The notes beneath the pieces were generated by a model. The model made no database searches and was not told where the DNA came from. It saw only the letters and a program-made list of their open reading frames with translations. A stretch of DNA of 64,000 nt from Ectobius pallidus (taxonomy: Eukaryota; Arthropoda; Insecta; Blattodea; Ectobiidae). A program made the translations under genes and the position numbers. The DNA lies in contig CAXKWD010000002.1 of NCBI GenBank assembly GCA_964059195.1, forward strand, positions 151,545,042-151,609,041, in the 5' to 3' direction. Below, piece by piece: positions 10,396 to 20,545 of the stretch (the stretch's first letter is position 1; each line of letters starts with the position of its first letter).

Positions 10396-11799
10396 ATGTC
10401 AAACATGTCAAATGTTACTATTCATAGTGAAGGTCGAAAATTTATACATAGGGTTATTCAACATTTTGACAAAGAAAAAGTTAATGGTGCTTTAAGTGCT
10501 CCTATTAACAACCCAACGTTGAGAGCTTCAATGGCTTTAGGAGTGTCAGTTCGTACTGTGTCACAAATTAGAAAAGAAGGCCAAATTGCCGAAGTAACTG
10601 GAAGCAAAATTGTAACTCCTGGGAAGAAAAGGAAAACGTCAGCTCGTAGAAAGACATTGGACAGCTTTCAAGAATGTGCCCTGAAAAATATAATTACATC
10701 TATGTATACAGTCGAGAAGAAAGTCCCAACTCTCACTAATATTCTAGCGGAAGCAAAGAAACAATTAAAATTTAGGGGAGAGAAAGAAAAACTTAGGAAA
10801 ATATTGAAGAAACTGGGATACAAATTTAACAAGTGTAAAAATAACCGGTATGTATTAATAGAAAGAAATGATATTGTAGCCAGCCGAGCTCGTTATTTGC
10901 GAAGAATTAGAAATAACGACAAACTAGGAGCTGAAAAGAAACCAGTCACATATCTAGACGAGACATGGATACACCCTCACTATACAGTGAATAAATGTTG
11001 GCAAAGCGAGACAGAATTTGGCATTAGGAAAAATGATAGTGCTGGTCAGCGTTACATAATTGTGCATGCTGGAGGCAGAAATGATTTCATCCCCTGTGCC
11101 AAATTAGTTTTCAAAGCCAAACAGAAAACCGGCGATTACCATGACGAAATGAATTTCGAAAATTTCAAGAAATGGGCAGAAGAACGACTGATACCAAATT
11201 TACCACCAGATGGCATAATTGTGATGGACAATGCCCCATACCATAGCGTTCTGGACAACAAACCCCCAACTACAGGCTCCCGAATACAGGACATTAGAGA
11301 CTGGCTTGAAAAAAATAACATTCCTTTTCCTCCTTCAGCTAGAAAATCTGAACTATTGGCACTATTAAAAGTCCATAAACCTCCACCTTCCTATAAAATC
11401 GACAATCTGTTTAAACAGTACGGACACGAAGTTGTTAGATTACCTCCCTATCAGTGTGACCTCAATCCCATAGAGTACATATGGAATACAGTTAAGACCA
11501 GGGTAAAGAAGAGGAATGTGACACAACTGACATCAGATATTGAACATCTTTCGCATGAGGCCCTCGATTCAATTACACCGGACGAGTGGAGAAAAACGTG
11601 TGATCATGTTCTAAAATTGGAGGAACAATACTGGAAAAATGATGGTTTGATGGAAGAAGAAGTTGAAAAAATTATCATTGAATTAGGCGGTTTAGAGAGT
11701 AGTGATGAAAGCAGTGACATTGACCATAGTGACAATGATGAACACAGCAGCGAAGAAAATGATGGCGATGATATGTCTGGGGTATTTCCATTAGAATAA
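10396..11799 (+). CDS. DDE transposase (Tc1/mariner superfamily, DD82E-like spacing)
   Basis: Transposase that would cut and paste the surrounding element, 467 aa. I chose the ATG at 10396 (MSNMSNVT...) because the frame upstream, though open, reads as a hydrophobic low-complexity run from (TTTA)n-like DNA. The N-terminal third holds a helix-turn-helix-like region (NPTLRASMALGVSVRTVSQI). Catalytic residues are D188 (YLDETW), D278 (VMDNAPYH) and E360 (CDLNPIEYIW). The last two are 82 residues apart, much more than the 34 of Tc1 or mariner, and fit what I recall of the DD82E 'Sailor' group. An acidic tail (ESSDESSDIDHSDND) ends the protein. The frame is intact, so the copy may be active. Confidence 0.85.
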   Translation: MSNMSNVTIHSEGRKFIHRVIQHFDKEKVNGALSAPINNPTLRASMALGVSVRTVSQIRKEGQIAEVTGSKIVTPGKKRKTSARRKTLDSFQECALKNIITSMYTVEKKVPTLTNILAEAKKQLKFRGEKEKLRKILKKLGYKFNKCKNNRYVLIERNDIVASRARYLRRIRNNDKLGAEKKPVTYLDETWIHPHYTVNKCWQSETEFGIRKNDSAGQRYIIVHAGGRNDFIPCAKLVFKAKQKTGDYHDEMNFENFKKWAEERLIPNLPPDGIIVMDNAPYHSVLDNKPPTTGSRIQDIRDWLEKNNIPFPPSARKSELLALLKVHKPPPSYKIDNLFKQYGHEVVRLPPYQCDLNPIEYIWNTVKTRVKKRNVTQLTSDIEHLSHEALDSITPDEWRKTCDHVLKLEEQYWKNDGLMEEEVEKIIIELGGLESSDESSDIDHSDNDEHSSEENDGDDMSGVFPLE

Positions 11800-11974
11800 T
11801 TCAGGTAAGATTTAATTCACTTGCATTGTTTACTTTGCCTTCACTTCAGTTACAATTTTAGCATGACTGTACTGCTTCCCCTACATCCCCTACATCCCTT
11901 CCGTAGCTGGGCGACACTAGCGCCGAAACACTTCCCCTATTGCCGTGCAGATTTAACTTGGTGGCGTAGTATAT

Positions 11975-12863
11975 ATCTTACGTCTGGTCAAATTCAAAAC
12001 GTAAATTATACATATATTTTATATCCAATATATACAGGTATAAAAACTGTTGTAATTTAATCCTGCTTTATATTCATAATATATCAAAATTAAAGTTACT
12101 GTTACATAAGTAGGACTAAATATAAAACAAAAAATGAATTAATTGTTCATTTTGCTAATATCAAAATAACGTACAAAAATTGGCAACTATACGTAAATTA
12201 TACGTATAGAATTGAACATTGTAAACACCGGTTTATTGTGTTTTACTCTAGTAAATCGATTTGGTTAAATTAAGGGAACGCAATACAATTTACTCACGCT
12301 AATCATAAATTAATAAAAAAAATAGTTTAAAATGATTACATCCATACATTCAGTAGGACTATTATTCTGACTCATTGGTAAGCTTGCGCTGCGTCGGAAC
12401 TCGGAAGAACACCGCCGGTGACGCGGGTGGCGCTTTGTTGTTTGATGCCCAGTGCAGAATAATAATTATACGTTTTGTTTGTTGTTTGATGCCCAGTGCA
12501 GAAGAATAAATATAATTTAATATTTGTGTAGATATAATAACACGAGGAAGAATAGTACACCGCTTAGACTCCGTTTTGGTAACTGAATAGGTCCTAGTTG
12601 TTTTGCACTTTCCACCTTTTGTTTAAGAGAATATTTTATTTACATCAAGCAAGTATCATAAAAAAAGAACGCGTGCACTAGGAAAGTCAAGGGTAGAGGA
12701 GTAAATTTGGCGGTGGATATAGGGCTGTCTTTAGTATATTAAAATGTTCTATCAATTTTGGTTCCTAACCTAAAACTTTAACCTAGAATTCTGAGTAAGT
12801 AACTTTGCCTTCATTCAGAAAAAGACATCGTTGGCAGCACATTCATAAGTGGCAAAAACCGTT
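11975..12863. other. Intergenic, with a short direct repeat
   Basis: No gene recognised. The phrase GTTGTTTGATGCCCAGTGCA occurs twice, near 12436 and 12480 (44 nt apart). Confidence 0.5.
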
Positions 12864-13014
12864 TTAGCGATAGTTTTCATCGCAAAAACCGACGGTTGAC
12901 CAGTTTCTTTCTTTTAGGCTACAAAAAGATAGGGTTTTGTTAGCGATAGTTTTCATCGCAAAAACCGACGGTTGTCCAATTTCATTTTTTAGGCCACATA
13001 AAGATAGGGTTTTG
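12864..13014. repeat. Tandem duplication, unit 75-76 bp
   Basis: Two adjacent units (12864-12939 and 12940-13014) share TTAGCGATAGTTTTCATCGC, AAAAACCGACGGTTG and AGATAGGGTTTTG with a few substitutions. The end of the second unit merges into the left arm of the foldback structure that follows. Confidence 0.85.
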
Positions 13015-13702
13015 TTAATTGTATTTGTGTTTTTTTATTACTGCGGAAAATCACTTGAACTAACTTAGCCCTAACTTAACCTGTAAATATCAAAATTGCT
13101 CAGTTATATAATTTAATATACCAAACGGCAGTTCTCTGTATGATTGGTATAATCAAATCTACAACGTTAGATACTTCTTCTTCTTCTTCTTCTTCTTCAT
13201 CTTCCCTATTTATGCCGCTCTGTGCAGCGTTAGGGGATGTCCTCGTATCCATCTTCTGTAACTTTCTCTGTCCCTGGCCATGCTTCGTAGTTGATGTATT
13301 GTCTTCTCCCTTCTTCCTGCCACCTGTTTTACCACATCCTCCCATGTTATTCTGGGATAGATACTACACTACCATAACATATTCATGGTTTTGCACCGCT
13401 TATGATAGTGCAGCCGAAAGGTTCTTAATGTAATAACTTTCGGGAGCCTAACTTTCATTCCGCATAACTTCCTTTCACAGTTTGCGCTAGTATAATATGC
13501 TTAACAGGTGCACTGTCATGGCGGTGCAAAACCAATAATATACGTTATGGTACTATACTGTACAGTATCTGACTTTGTAGATATTATTATCCCAATCATA
13601 GGCTACCGAGAATGAGCATTTTTTATATTTACACCGAGGTTAAGTTAGGGCTGTGATTTTCTGCAGTAGGCTATAGTAAAAAAAACACAGTTAACAAAAC
13701 CC
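13007..13702. mobile_element. Foldback / large imperfect palindrome
   Basis: The outer arms 13007-13168 and 13565-13702 are reverse complements with scattered differences (shared phrases GGGTTTTGTTAA, CCCTAACTTAACCT, ATGATTGG). Inside them a second pair, about 13360-13415 and 13508-13560, also matches inverted (CCATAACATAT and GGTTTTGCACCGC). A segment at about 13170-13358 with a (TTC)n run breaks the symmetry and looks like a later insertion. No coding potential; probably a foldback-type nonautonomous element. Confidence 0.6.
13170..13358 (-). repeat. (TTC)n microsatellite with probable LINE 3' end
   Basis: A (TTC) run of about nine units starts near 13173. On the minus strand the sequence before it reads like a LINE C-terminal tail followed by a (GAA)n end. 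It interrupts the left arm of the foldback, which suggests insertion. Confidence 0.4.
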
Positions 13703-13706
13703 GGTA

Positions 13707-14189
13707 GTCTCTGAATATAAAACTGTGTCTCACACTGCTGCATCCCACTACAGTTTTCCATTTCTTGAGTGCACCACCAGTCAAAACGGGAATAATTTTA
13801 ATGTATGAAATTATTCACTGTTAAATTCGAATTTATCAGATTCACAAACACTGCTTTCACAACCCCAAGCTTGTGTTAAGCTTCTCTACCTTGATCATTA
13901 AATTTACTATTTTCTCGCATATCTGATTCCGGCTCTTGGAACACTCACATAACTTATTTCCCTCGATCATTATTACAATTTTCTCGTCTTATTTTGACTC
14001 CCCCTCCATGCTCATAAACCGGCAGTGTCAACGAGACGATAAATGATACCCTAGGCAGGAGCTTCGGTATAGCTTGTTTTTTATTATTTGTAACAGGTTG
14101 TTTTTGTTAGTTACAAAGCAAGTTATAAGAAATATCTAGACTGCAGTGGGATGCAGCAATGTGAGAGACACAGTATTATATTCAAAGAC
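13707..14189. mobile_element. TA-flanked MITE with ~48-bp inverted ends
   Basis: The left end 13707-13753 and right end 14142-14189 are reverse complements with few differences (shared phrases TGAATATAA, CTGTGTCTC, GCTGCATCCCACT). TA lies outside both ends (13705-13706, 14190-14191), consistent with a Tc1/mariner-type nonautonomous element. There is no coding frame. It starts three bases after the foldback arm ends. Confidence 0.65.
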
Positions 14190-14191
14190 TA

Positions 14192-16110
14192 CGCCAAATC
14201 TTATTTCATATTAACAGTCTAAACTCCAATGAAAATAAACACTTGTTTTCTTAGATCGAGTGAAAAATGCCTAAGCAAAAACCATTCAAACAATTAGCAC
14301 ATCAGATTAAACGGCATAAAAACAGAAATATTTCTAGGGATCTCCGAAGAGACCTTGTCCTGATCCTTATGCACAACTCCCAGCCAATTTTATTTTCAAT
14401 GAAAATGATGGGAATAGCGATACTATAAATAATGATTCAACCGATGATCAAAGATACGTACTATAAACTGTTCTGAACTCTGACCTCTGGTCTCCACCCC
14501 TATAACTTAACTTTAAAGAAAAGGTAAAGAAAAGTTAACAGTACAAAATTAATTATTTACTATACAAAATGATAATTTCAACAATACCCCTTGCACGGCC
14601 GGGTGGGCCTCTACTCGTTGAGTAATTGGTATTTACTGTATTTGTTTAAATTGTATTAAATTTTATTTATCTAAAATTAATATGTAATATGTATTTTAAT
14701 TAATAGACACAACCAGCCGTACCACCTACGCAATTATCTAGGGCTATTAACCCATGCCATGGAAACGTACTATTTATAGGGCTAATAAGGTCCGGAAATA
14801 ATGTTCAATCTCCCGTAACATCTATGATTATATATTTTCAGTGCAAAGTTTAATACAAATACAACATTTTCAATCTTTAGACAGATTTTTGGCTTTAACA
14901 CATTAAAAGGTTCCTTCACACTAAAATAAAACTATTTACAAATGGGACGGCTGAAATTATAGTAAAACATATCTTTTAATATCTTGCAGGCCTATGAATA
15001 ATGAACAGAGTTAACATAATACTTAAACGAAAAAGATATCTTTGGACATTCAATTGCTCGCCGTCCCAATATTCATTCTACATTCACGCACAAATGTAAC
15101 CTAACAAGCATTCCTTCCCGGGAAATCTGGGCAGATCTGCGATAAAAGTAGCGGCCATACTACAATAACTATTAAATGAAGCTTTTACTACTGAAACTAA
15201 AAATAACTTGAAAAGCAAAAATAGAATTAATTACTAAAATCTTACCAATTGAAATTACTTTAATTACTAAATTAAATTATTTACTGAAACTAACTGACTT
15301 TAATTAATAAAAGAAATTATTTACTGAACTTTACAATATTTATTTAATCAAATATATCTGAAAGTAAGAAAAAATAAAAACGACGTCACGACAAGATAAG
15401 CTTCAGACAATCGCACTCCGATCAGTCCACAGACGCAGCCACAATCCGTACGTCTGTAAACCGATCAGAGCATGGATATATTTAAAACTTACTTTAATCC
15501 ATCAGTCCTTAAATCATGTCCAGCCCCTACCGATCGAAGATCTTCCCAGATGTAACTCACTCAAGCACGCACACAGGAATCAATTTACAAAGTTATGAGA
15601 CGCACCACGAAAGCTTGTGATTCCCCCACCATGATACCACGGACTTTTGCTTTGAATTTGCGCATGCGCGAACCTAGCCTTGCATAAATTAATTTGCTTG
15701 AAATATCCCATTCATGGCACACACTGCATACTAGATCATACATTTTACTGAGTAGCAACCCTTTTAATAACAACTTTAGATACCATACCGTCTCTAGACA
15801 CATGTATCGTGCTAAATGTTGGGATGACTTGTACTGAGTTCCTTACGAATCCCAACACTCTGTCGCATCAAACCTGCGCGTACTCAGCGAGATTCCAATG
15901 AAAACAATATACCTCACTACCACACGAGGCAACTCTGTAAAGTAGGTTATGAAGGTGAGGGGAAAATGAGCAGTGCACCTCATGTGCCAACAGGTCTGTT
16001 ACTGAAGCGCGGTGTGGTGTACAGAGATCACAATTAAGCAAATCCCAAGCACTAAGTCCGAATAAATAGGTTCGAAAGTAGAAGTTGAAATGTCTACTAA
16101 GTAAATTAGT
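14192..16110. other. AT-rich interval, no recognised gene
   Basis: About 1.9 kb without recognisable coding sequence on either strand; the open stretches are short and biased by AT content. Confidence 0.5.
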
Positions 16111-16242
16111 GTAACGTGGTTAAATGTACCGCGCGTTCCCTCCCTGTAGCTGGTTTTTTTTTTCTGGAATCTTGTTTATGTGCTACGCTCTACACGGCGT
16201 GGCCAGGGACTAATCGGTTCTTGTGTAGCAAGGCAGATCGTA
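16111..16242 (-). repeat. Dispersed repeat: LINE 3'-terminal fragment
   Basis: These 132 bp are nearly identical to 44739-44867 (shared phrases TAACGTGGTTAAATGTACCG, GTGCTACGCTCTACACGGCG). The second copy lies at the 3' end of a LINE RNase H frame on the minus strand, so this one is probably a truncated 3' piece of the same LINE family. Confidence 0.75.
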
Positions 16243-16832
16243 CTGAGCTCTACACTAGAGTGGTTCTGTTTCGCTGAAAGCTCCGAGGAAGCCCTGTCCG
16301 CTCGTGTAAGTAGCAACACCATCACCATGTTTCGATAATATATAGTTGAGATGTGCCTTCAGCACAAGAAAGCTTTAGTATTATGATGTGAAAATTTCTA
16401 GTCATTCGATTTTACATAAGATTAGGACAGGCAACTATTCTGTAGGCGTATGACCTTCATGACAGGTCTATGCAAAACTAAAATGTTGAAAAAAGCCATA
16501 ACTGACTTTAATTAATCTAACATGACTTTGTATTTCATTTCACTGAATGATGGAAAAGTTTTCTTGCTTATAAAACACATGCTTTAAAGAAAGAAAAGGG
16601 AATCCATTACGTCACTCTTTTCTTCAATCAAACAGGTTCTCGAATCTCATTCAGGTAATGAGTAAGTTTCAAGTGACTCTCAGAATAAAGAGTTTGTTTA
16701 GTAAAATACAGCAGTAAAAACCCCATGTTTCTACGATGCTTCGTTCTCGCAAATTCGAAGAAAAACTTATGTGGCTTCCAGCGGAGTGACGTCAGAGCGC
16801 TCTAGCTCCTCACAGCCCGCGCGCCGTCGCTG

Positions 16833-17633
16833 TAGTTTGATGTGTGGCATCTGTCTAAGTCTCTTGCTAAAAAGCTCAAAGAGCTCGGGAAAAATTTGCC
16901 ATTACTGTTATTGGAAAGACAGCATTGTTAACCACCTATGGGGGTCATGTCAGACTTGTGGAGGGGACGAAACCGTATTGGTTTAAAAATTTCAATCGGT
17001 GCTATTTCATATTTCCAATGTACATAGCTGGATTGGAAATAACGTAATTAATCAGTGCGAACATGAAGACATTATTGAAGATGAAGCAAGTGAATGGATC
17101 AGACCGGAGTCAAACGATTACATGTTACTGTCATATGTTATAAAAACAGGAATTTCATTGAAGATTTGAAGCACGCAAAGAACTATTGTCATACAGGACA
17201 TTTAGAGTCTTATCATAATGTAGCACTAAAATAGAAGCCGAAAAGGATTCACTTTAGTTACGACGGAATGGTACTACCGTCAATGTTGGCGATTATGAGT
17301 TATAACTACAATGTAAACAGAAACGTTACAAGTGAAAACTGAAATACTAAAAAAAAAACAAACAAACAAAAAAAACAAACAAACAAACAAACAAACAAAA
17401 AAAAAAGGTGGGTAATGGTTTCAGTTGGTGATAGTAAAAGTAACGAGTGGCGTAATGACATAGTTAACAGGGCATTACATTACGTGAATAATTCAAACAT
17501 TGAATTTGTGGAAGATCATTACCTGGCTAAAGATGTTCCACGATGTATCGCTCCAGTGGCCCATCCTGAATCGCTGGAAGCTTTGGAGAGATTCTCTTTC
17601 GAGATTCCAAGAACTTTAAAGATACCGCAATAA
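16833..17633 (+). pseudogene. Relic of a transposase-like gene
   Basis: Shifting between frames, the plus strand reads as pieces of one protein: FDVWHLSKSLAKKL (about 16836), HSWIGNNVINQCEHEDI (about 17022), EWIRPESNDYMLLSYV (about 17091), HTGHLESYHNVALK (about 17193) and RIHFSYDGMVLPSMLA (about 17245). I recall this pattern from a multicopy, transposase-like family of uncharacterised animal proteins. An open stretch at 17415-17633 may be its C-terminal end. Many stops and shifts make it a pseudogene. A (CAAA)n run at 17349-17406 interrupts it. Confidence 0.5.
17349..17407. repeat. (CAAA)n / A-rich simple repeat
   Basis: A run of about ten AAAC units flanked by poly(A), inside the transposase-like relic. 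Confidence 0.9.
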
Positions 17634-18499
17634 CAACTTTTTCCAGTAGTAACTTTCGATATTTATTTACAGTACCGGTATTTAATTCTTAGTTTAAATT
17701 TAGTATATTACTTACAACTTTGATCTTATTTACAGCAAAATTTAAATTCTAATACTTTTTTTTCTAGGATTTAATTGTTCTTTCACTTGCATGAAAATAA
17801 AAACCAAACTAAATATTTTACAGACATAAGCCTAGTACTGTAAAAAGAAGATTGAGTTGACTTTAAAAACTCTGTATAACATGTTTTAACCTCACCGTAG
17901 TTGTGGATTCAGGGTTAAAATTTCCATTAATCAAAATACGAAATATCTCTTCCGTCAGCAGGTTGAAATTGTCTGTACTCTTTGTTAGGCTCAGGGTATT
18001 CGTCCCGAATCTGTTTCAACTACGCATGAAGGTATGACTTTTCTATTGCCTTTTCCGAAGGGCGTCCAAGAATTAATCCAGTAGACGAATTGTCTGTAAG
18101 CTATATAACGCATGTTCCTATTGTTCGCTACTCGTAACTGTTCCCTTTCAAAATTGGATTCAGCTCTCACCATCATAAGGTGCCTAGCAGTGTTCAATGT
18201 GTCCCTATTTAATACAACAGAATGAAGGGAATTATGAGAATGTAATGCATGCAGTCAGCACTTCCCTTCACATCTCTTATCATAATACTTTCAGAACAGC
18301 AGAAACATTCATTATGAATCGCTGAAAAAAACACATTCACCACAGTTGCATTAATCAGTACTATTTACACGGTCAGCATTCCCAGTATTTTCTTCATCTG
18401 ACCTTATAATTACACTTTTTTCGGCTCGAATTGATATTGCCTGATTCCAGACATGACATGAGAAACTTTAAATTTATAATAATTTTAACACACGAGATG
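17634..18499. other. Intergenic, no recognised gene
   Basis: AT-rich sequence; short open stretches only. Confidence 0.5.
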
Positions 18500-18507
18500 A
18501 CACCAGC

Positions 18508-18745
18508 CATGGGCGTAACCAGGCCGACCATATGGGGGGTTATAACATCCGCGGGGGATCCGGGGGTCCTCCCCCGGAAATTTTAAAAATTAATTCGCAC
18601 AATAACGAGTTTTAAGCTTCCTACGCTTTATACTTGTATTAAGTAATTTATGGGCAGACTTTAAACATTATACAATTTTCCTTTTTTTAATCAATTGGGG
18701 GGGTTCAAACCCCCAAACCCGCCCCCCCCCCTCGTTACGCCTATG
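18508..18745. mobile_element. hAT-type MITE, 238 bp, with 8-bp target duplication
   Basis: The element starts CATGGGCGTAACCAGG and ends with the reverse of CATAGGCGTAACGAGG, giving about 16-nt inverted ends with two mismatches. The 8-mer ACACCAGC flanks it exactly (18500-18507 and 18746-18753). An 8-bp duplication and short ends are typical of the hAT superfamily. The inside is G-rich and C-rich near the two ends and has no coding frame, so the element is nonautonomous. Confidence 0.85.
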
Positions 18746-18753
18746 ACACCAGC

Positions 18754-19700
18754 AAAGCAGACACAGACTGATGTGTCGGCTACATATTATGGCATTCCAA
18801 TGCTTCCTCACAGTGCAGTGTTGAGAGCGCTGTGACGTCATATCGCTTTTTGTCCGGAACTTCTCAACTTGGATTGCGGGCGAACGGTTAAACATAGAAA
18901 GATCGGGTTTTCGCTCAAACTAATCTCTAAATATCCTCTTTTTAAACCAGCTTTCACCTAAAAATGCATTTTTTAAGTTAACAGGGCCTTTAAGATATGG
19001 CTGACGTCACACGTCTTTGTTCATTGCGTCAGCTGTCTTCTAGAATGTAGTAGATTTTTAATATAAATTTGGTCACCATATCCTTCGTAATAATATATTC
19101 GCTGCTATGTTTAATGATAATGTTCCTTACATTATTACATTGATTTAACCAGATCTGGGCTCTTTCAATTAAACATATATTGCTCTTGCAGTTACCAGAC
19201 CCAGAGGGAAATTTCATAGTTTCTTGAGCGGCCATATTGAAGTATAGTGAAAGTCTGTTCATTTCTCTTATTAGAGGATCGGTACAAGTCAATTGCAAAT
19301 GTATCTATTACACTTTCTTGGTTATTCTGTCAAGAAAAATTAAGTTCCATTCTTAAGGTTAGTATTTCCAGTCCGTATAGTGTTTATAATTAAATACGGA
19401 AAATTACAAGATAAGATGGTCAGTTTAGGATTTTCTTTTCATGAAAACTTAATTAGTATTTTCCAAAATATTCGAATAAGCAACTTGCTTATGTTAAATG
19501 ACAATTCCGGTATGTTCGAGTGGCAATAATTATATATAAAAAAACATTTTTACCTGTGTATAGTCAGATTGTAACAAATATGGATAAAGTATAAATTTAT
19601 CTGTAAGGTTATAATTATGATCACTTGCATTTTCTTCAGATTCTATTCTATGATTTCCACTGAGTATAGTCATTCTATCTCATCCAGAAACTTCTAAGTA
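18754..19700. other. Intergenic, no recognised gene
   Basis: No recognisable gene. The motif TGACGTCA-like occurs near 18833 and 19002; no further structure is established. Confidence 0.4.
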
Positions 19701-19719
19701 TAAATAAAATAAAATAAAC

Positions 19720-20404
19720 ATTATTTTGATAATAGAGTCCTTGTGCATTGCTTGTCCGTTTTGCAGATTCACTCTTGTTATTCAAAGTGCAAATTATTTT
19801 TTGAATTAAAAAAATACATACAGTGTTATTACTATTTGAAATTTTGAGAATAGAGTTCTTGTACATCACTTGTCCATTTTGCAGATTCACTCCTGTTCTT
19901 CAAATTACAAATTATTTCTAAATTTTAAAAAAATTATACACATTTCCTTTATAATTTAATATTTTGAGAATAAAGTTCTTGTCCATTATTTCTCCCTTCC
20001 GGATTCTATTCTGTCATTCACATGACAAATCATTTCTGAATTTAAAAAACTACTCCTTCCGTGCTATTACAAATTAAAATTTTGTGAATAGAGTTTGTGC
20101 ACTGGTCGTGCATTTTGGTGATTCTTTATTGCTATTCAAAATATAATTCATTTTGGTTTAAAAAAACTAAGATAATATATACATTGTTGTTACAACTTCA
20201 AAATTTCAAACTGTGTTCTAGTGCACTGCCTGCGCATTTGTTGATTCACTCTTGCTATTTAAATTATAAATTATTTTTTAATTTAAATAAACAAAGAAGA
20301 TATATATATCTATATAATTATCTTTATAAATTGAAATCTTGGCAACACAGTTCTTGTGCATTGAGTGTGCATTTTGTTGATTCATTCTTGGTATTTATAT
20401 TAAA
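19720..20404. repeat. Tandem satellite, ~120-130-bp unit, about six copies
   Basis: The phrase GAATAGAGTTCTTGTGCAT and its variants recur near 19728, 19848, 19968, 20085, 20211 and 20346. Each is followed by a TTTTGCAGATTCACTC-like and an ATTATTTTT-like segment. The copies are diverged by roughly a fifth. The short open frames it creates are not genes. Confidence 0.8.
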
Positions 20405-20545
20405 TTAAATTTTGAATTCTTATATTCCCTATTGACTTTGATAATATTATTCATCCTTACAGTTTAGATTTTGAAATATTGAATTCTAATATTTCTTATT
20501 GACTTTAATAAAATTATTCAACTTTACAGTTTAGATTTTTTTTTA
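20405..20545. repeat. Tandem duplication, ~72-bp unit
   Basis: Two units share TTGAATTCTTATATT, TATTGACTTTGATA and TACAGTTTAGATTTT with small changes. It directly follows the larger satellite. Confidence 0.65.

Larger units (their letters stand above)
9820..11971 (+). mobile_element. Tc1/mariner-superfamily DNA transposon, apparently complete
   Basis: A 21-nt perfect inverted match, ATATACTACGCCACCAAGTT plus A, lies at 9817-9837 and, reversed, at 11954-11974. The ends read as TA followed by TACTACGCC, so TA duplications fall at 9818-9819 and 11972-11973, as expected of this superfamily. The body is about 2.15 kb and holds one uninterrupted transposase frame. A tandem duplication of about 171 bp sits between the left end and the gene. 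Confidence 0.85.

Noticed and set aside
16783..18840. TGACGTCA/AGCGCTCT inverted motif as ends of the transposase-like relic
   Set aside because: Only about 16 nt match and the rest of the flanks do not; CRE-like palindromes can pair by chance.
19675..20408. Open frames within the satellite
   Set aside because: They follow the repeat period and stop at random places; they are products of the tandem repeat.
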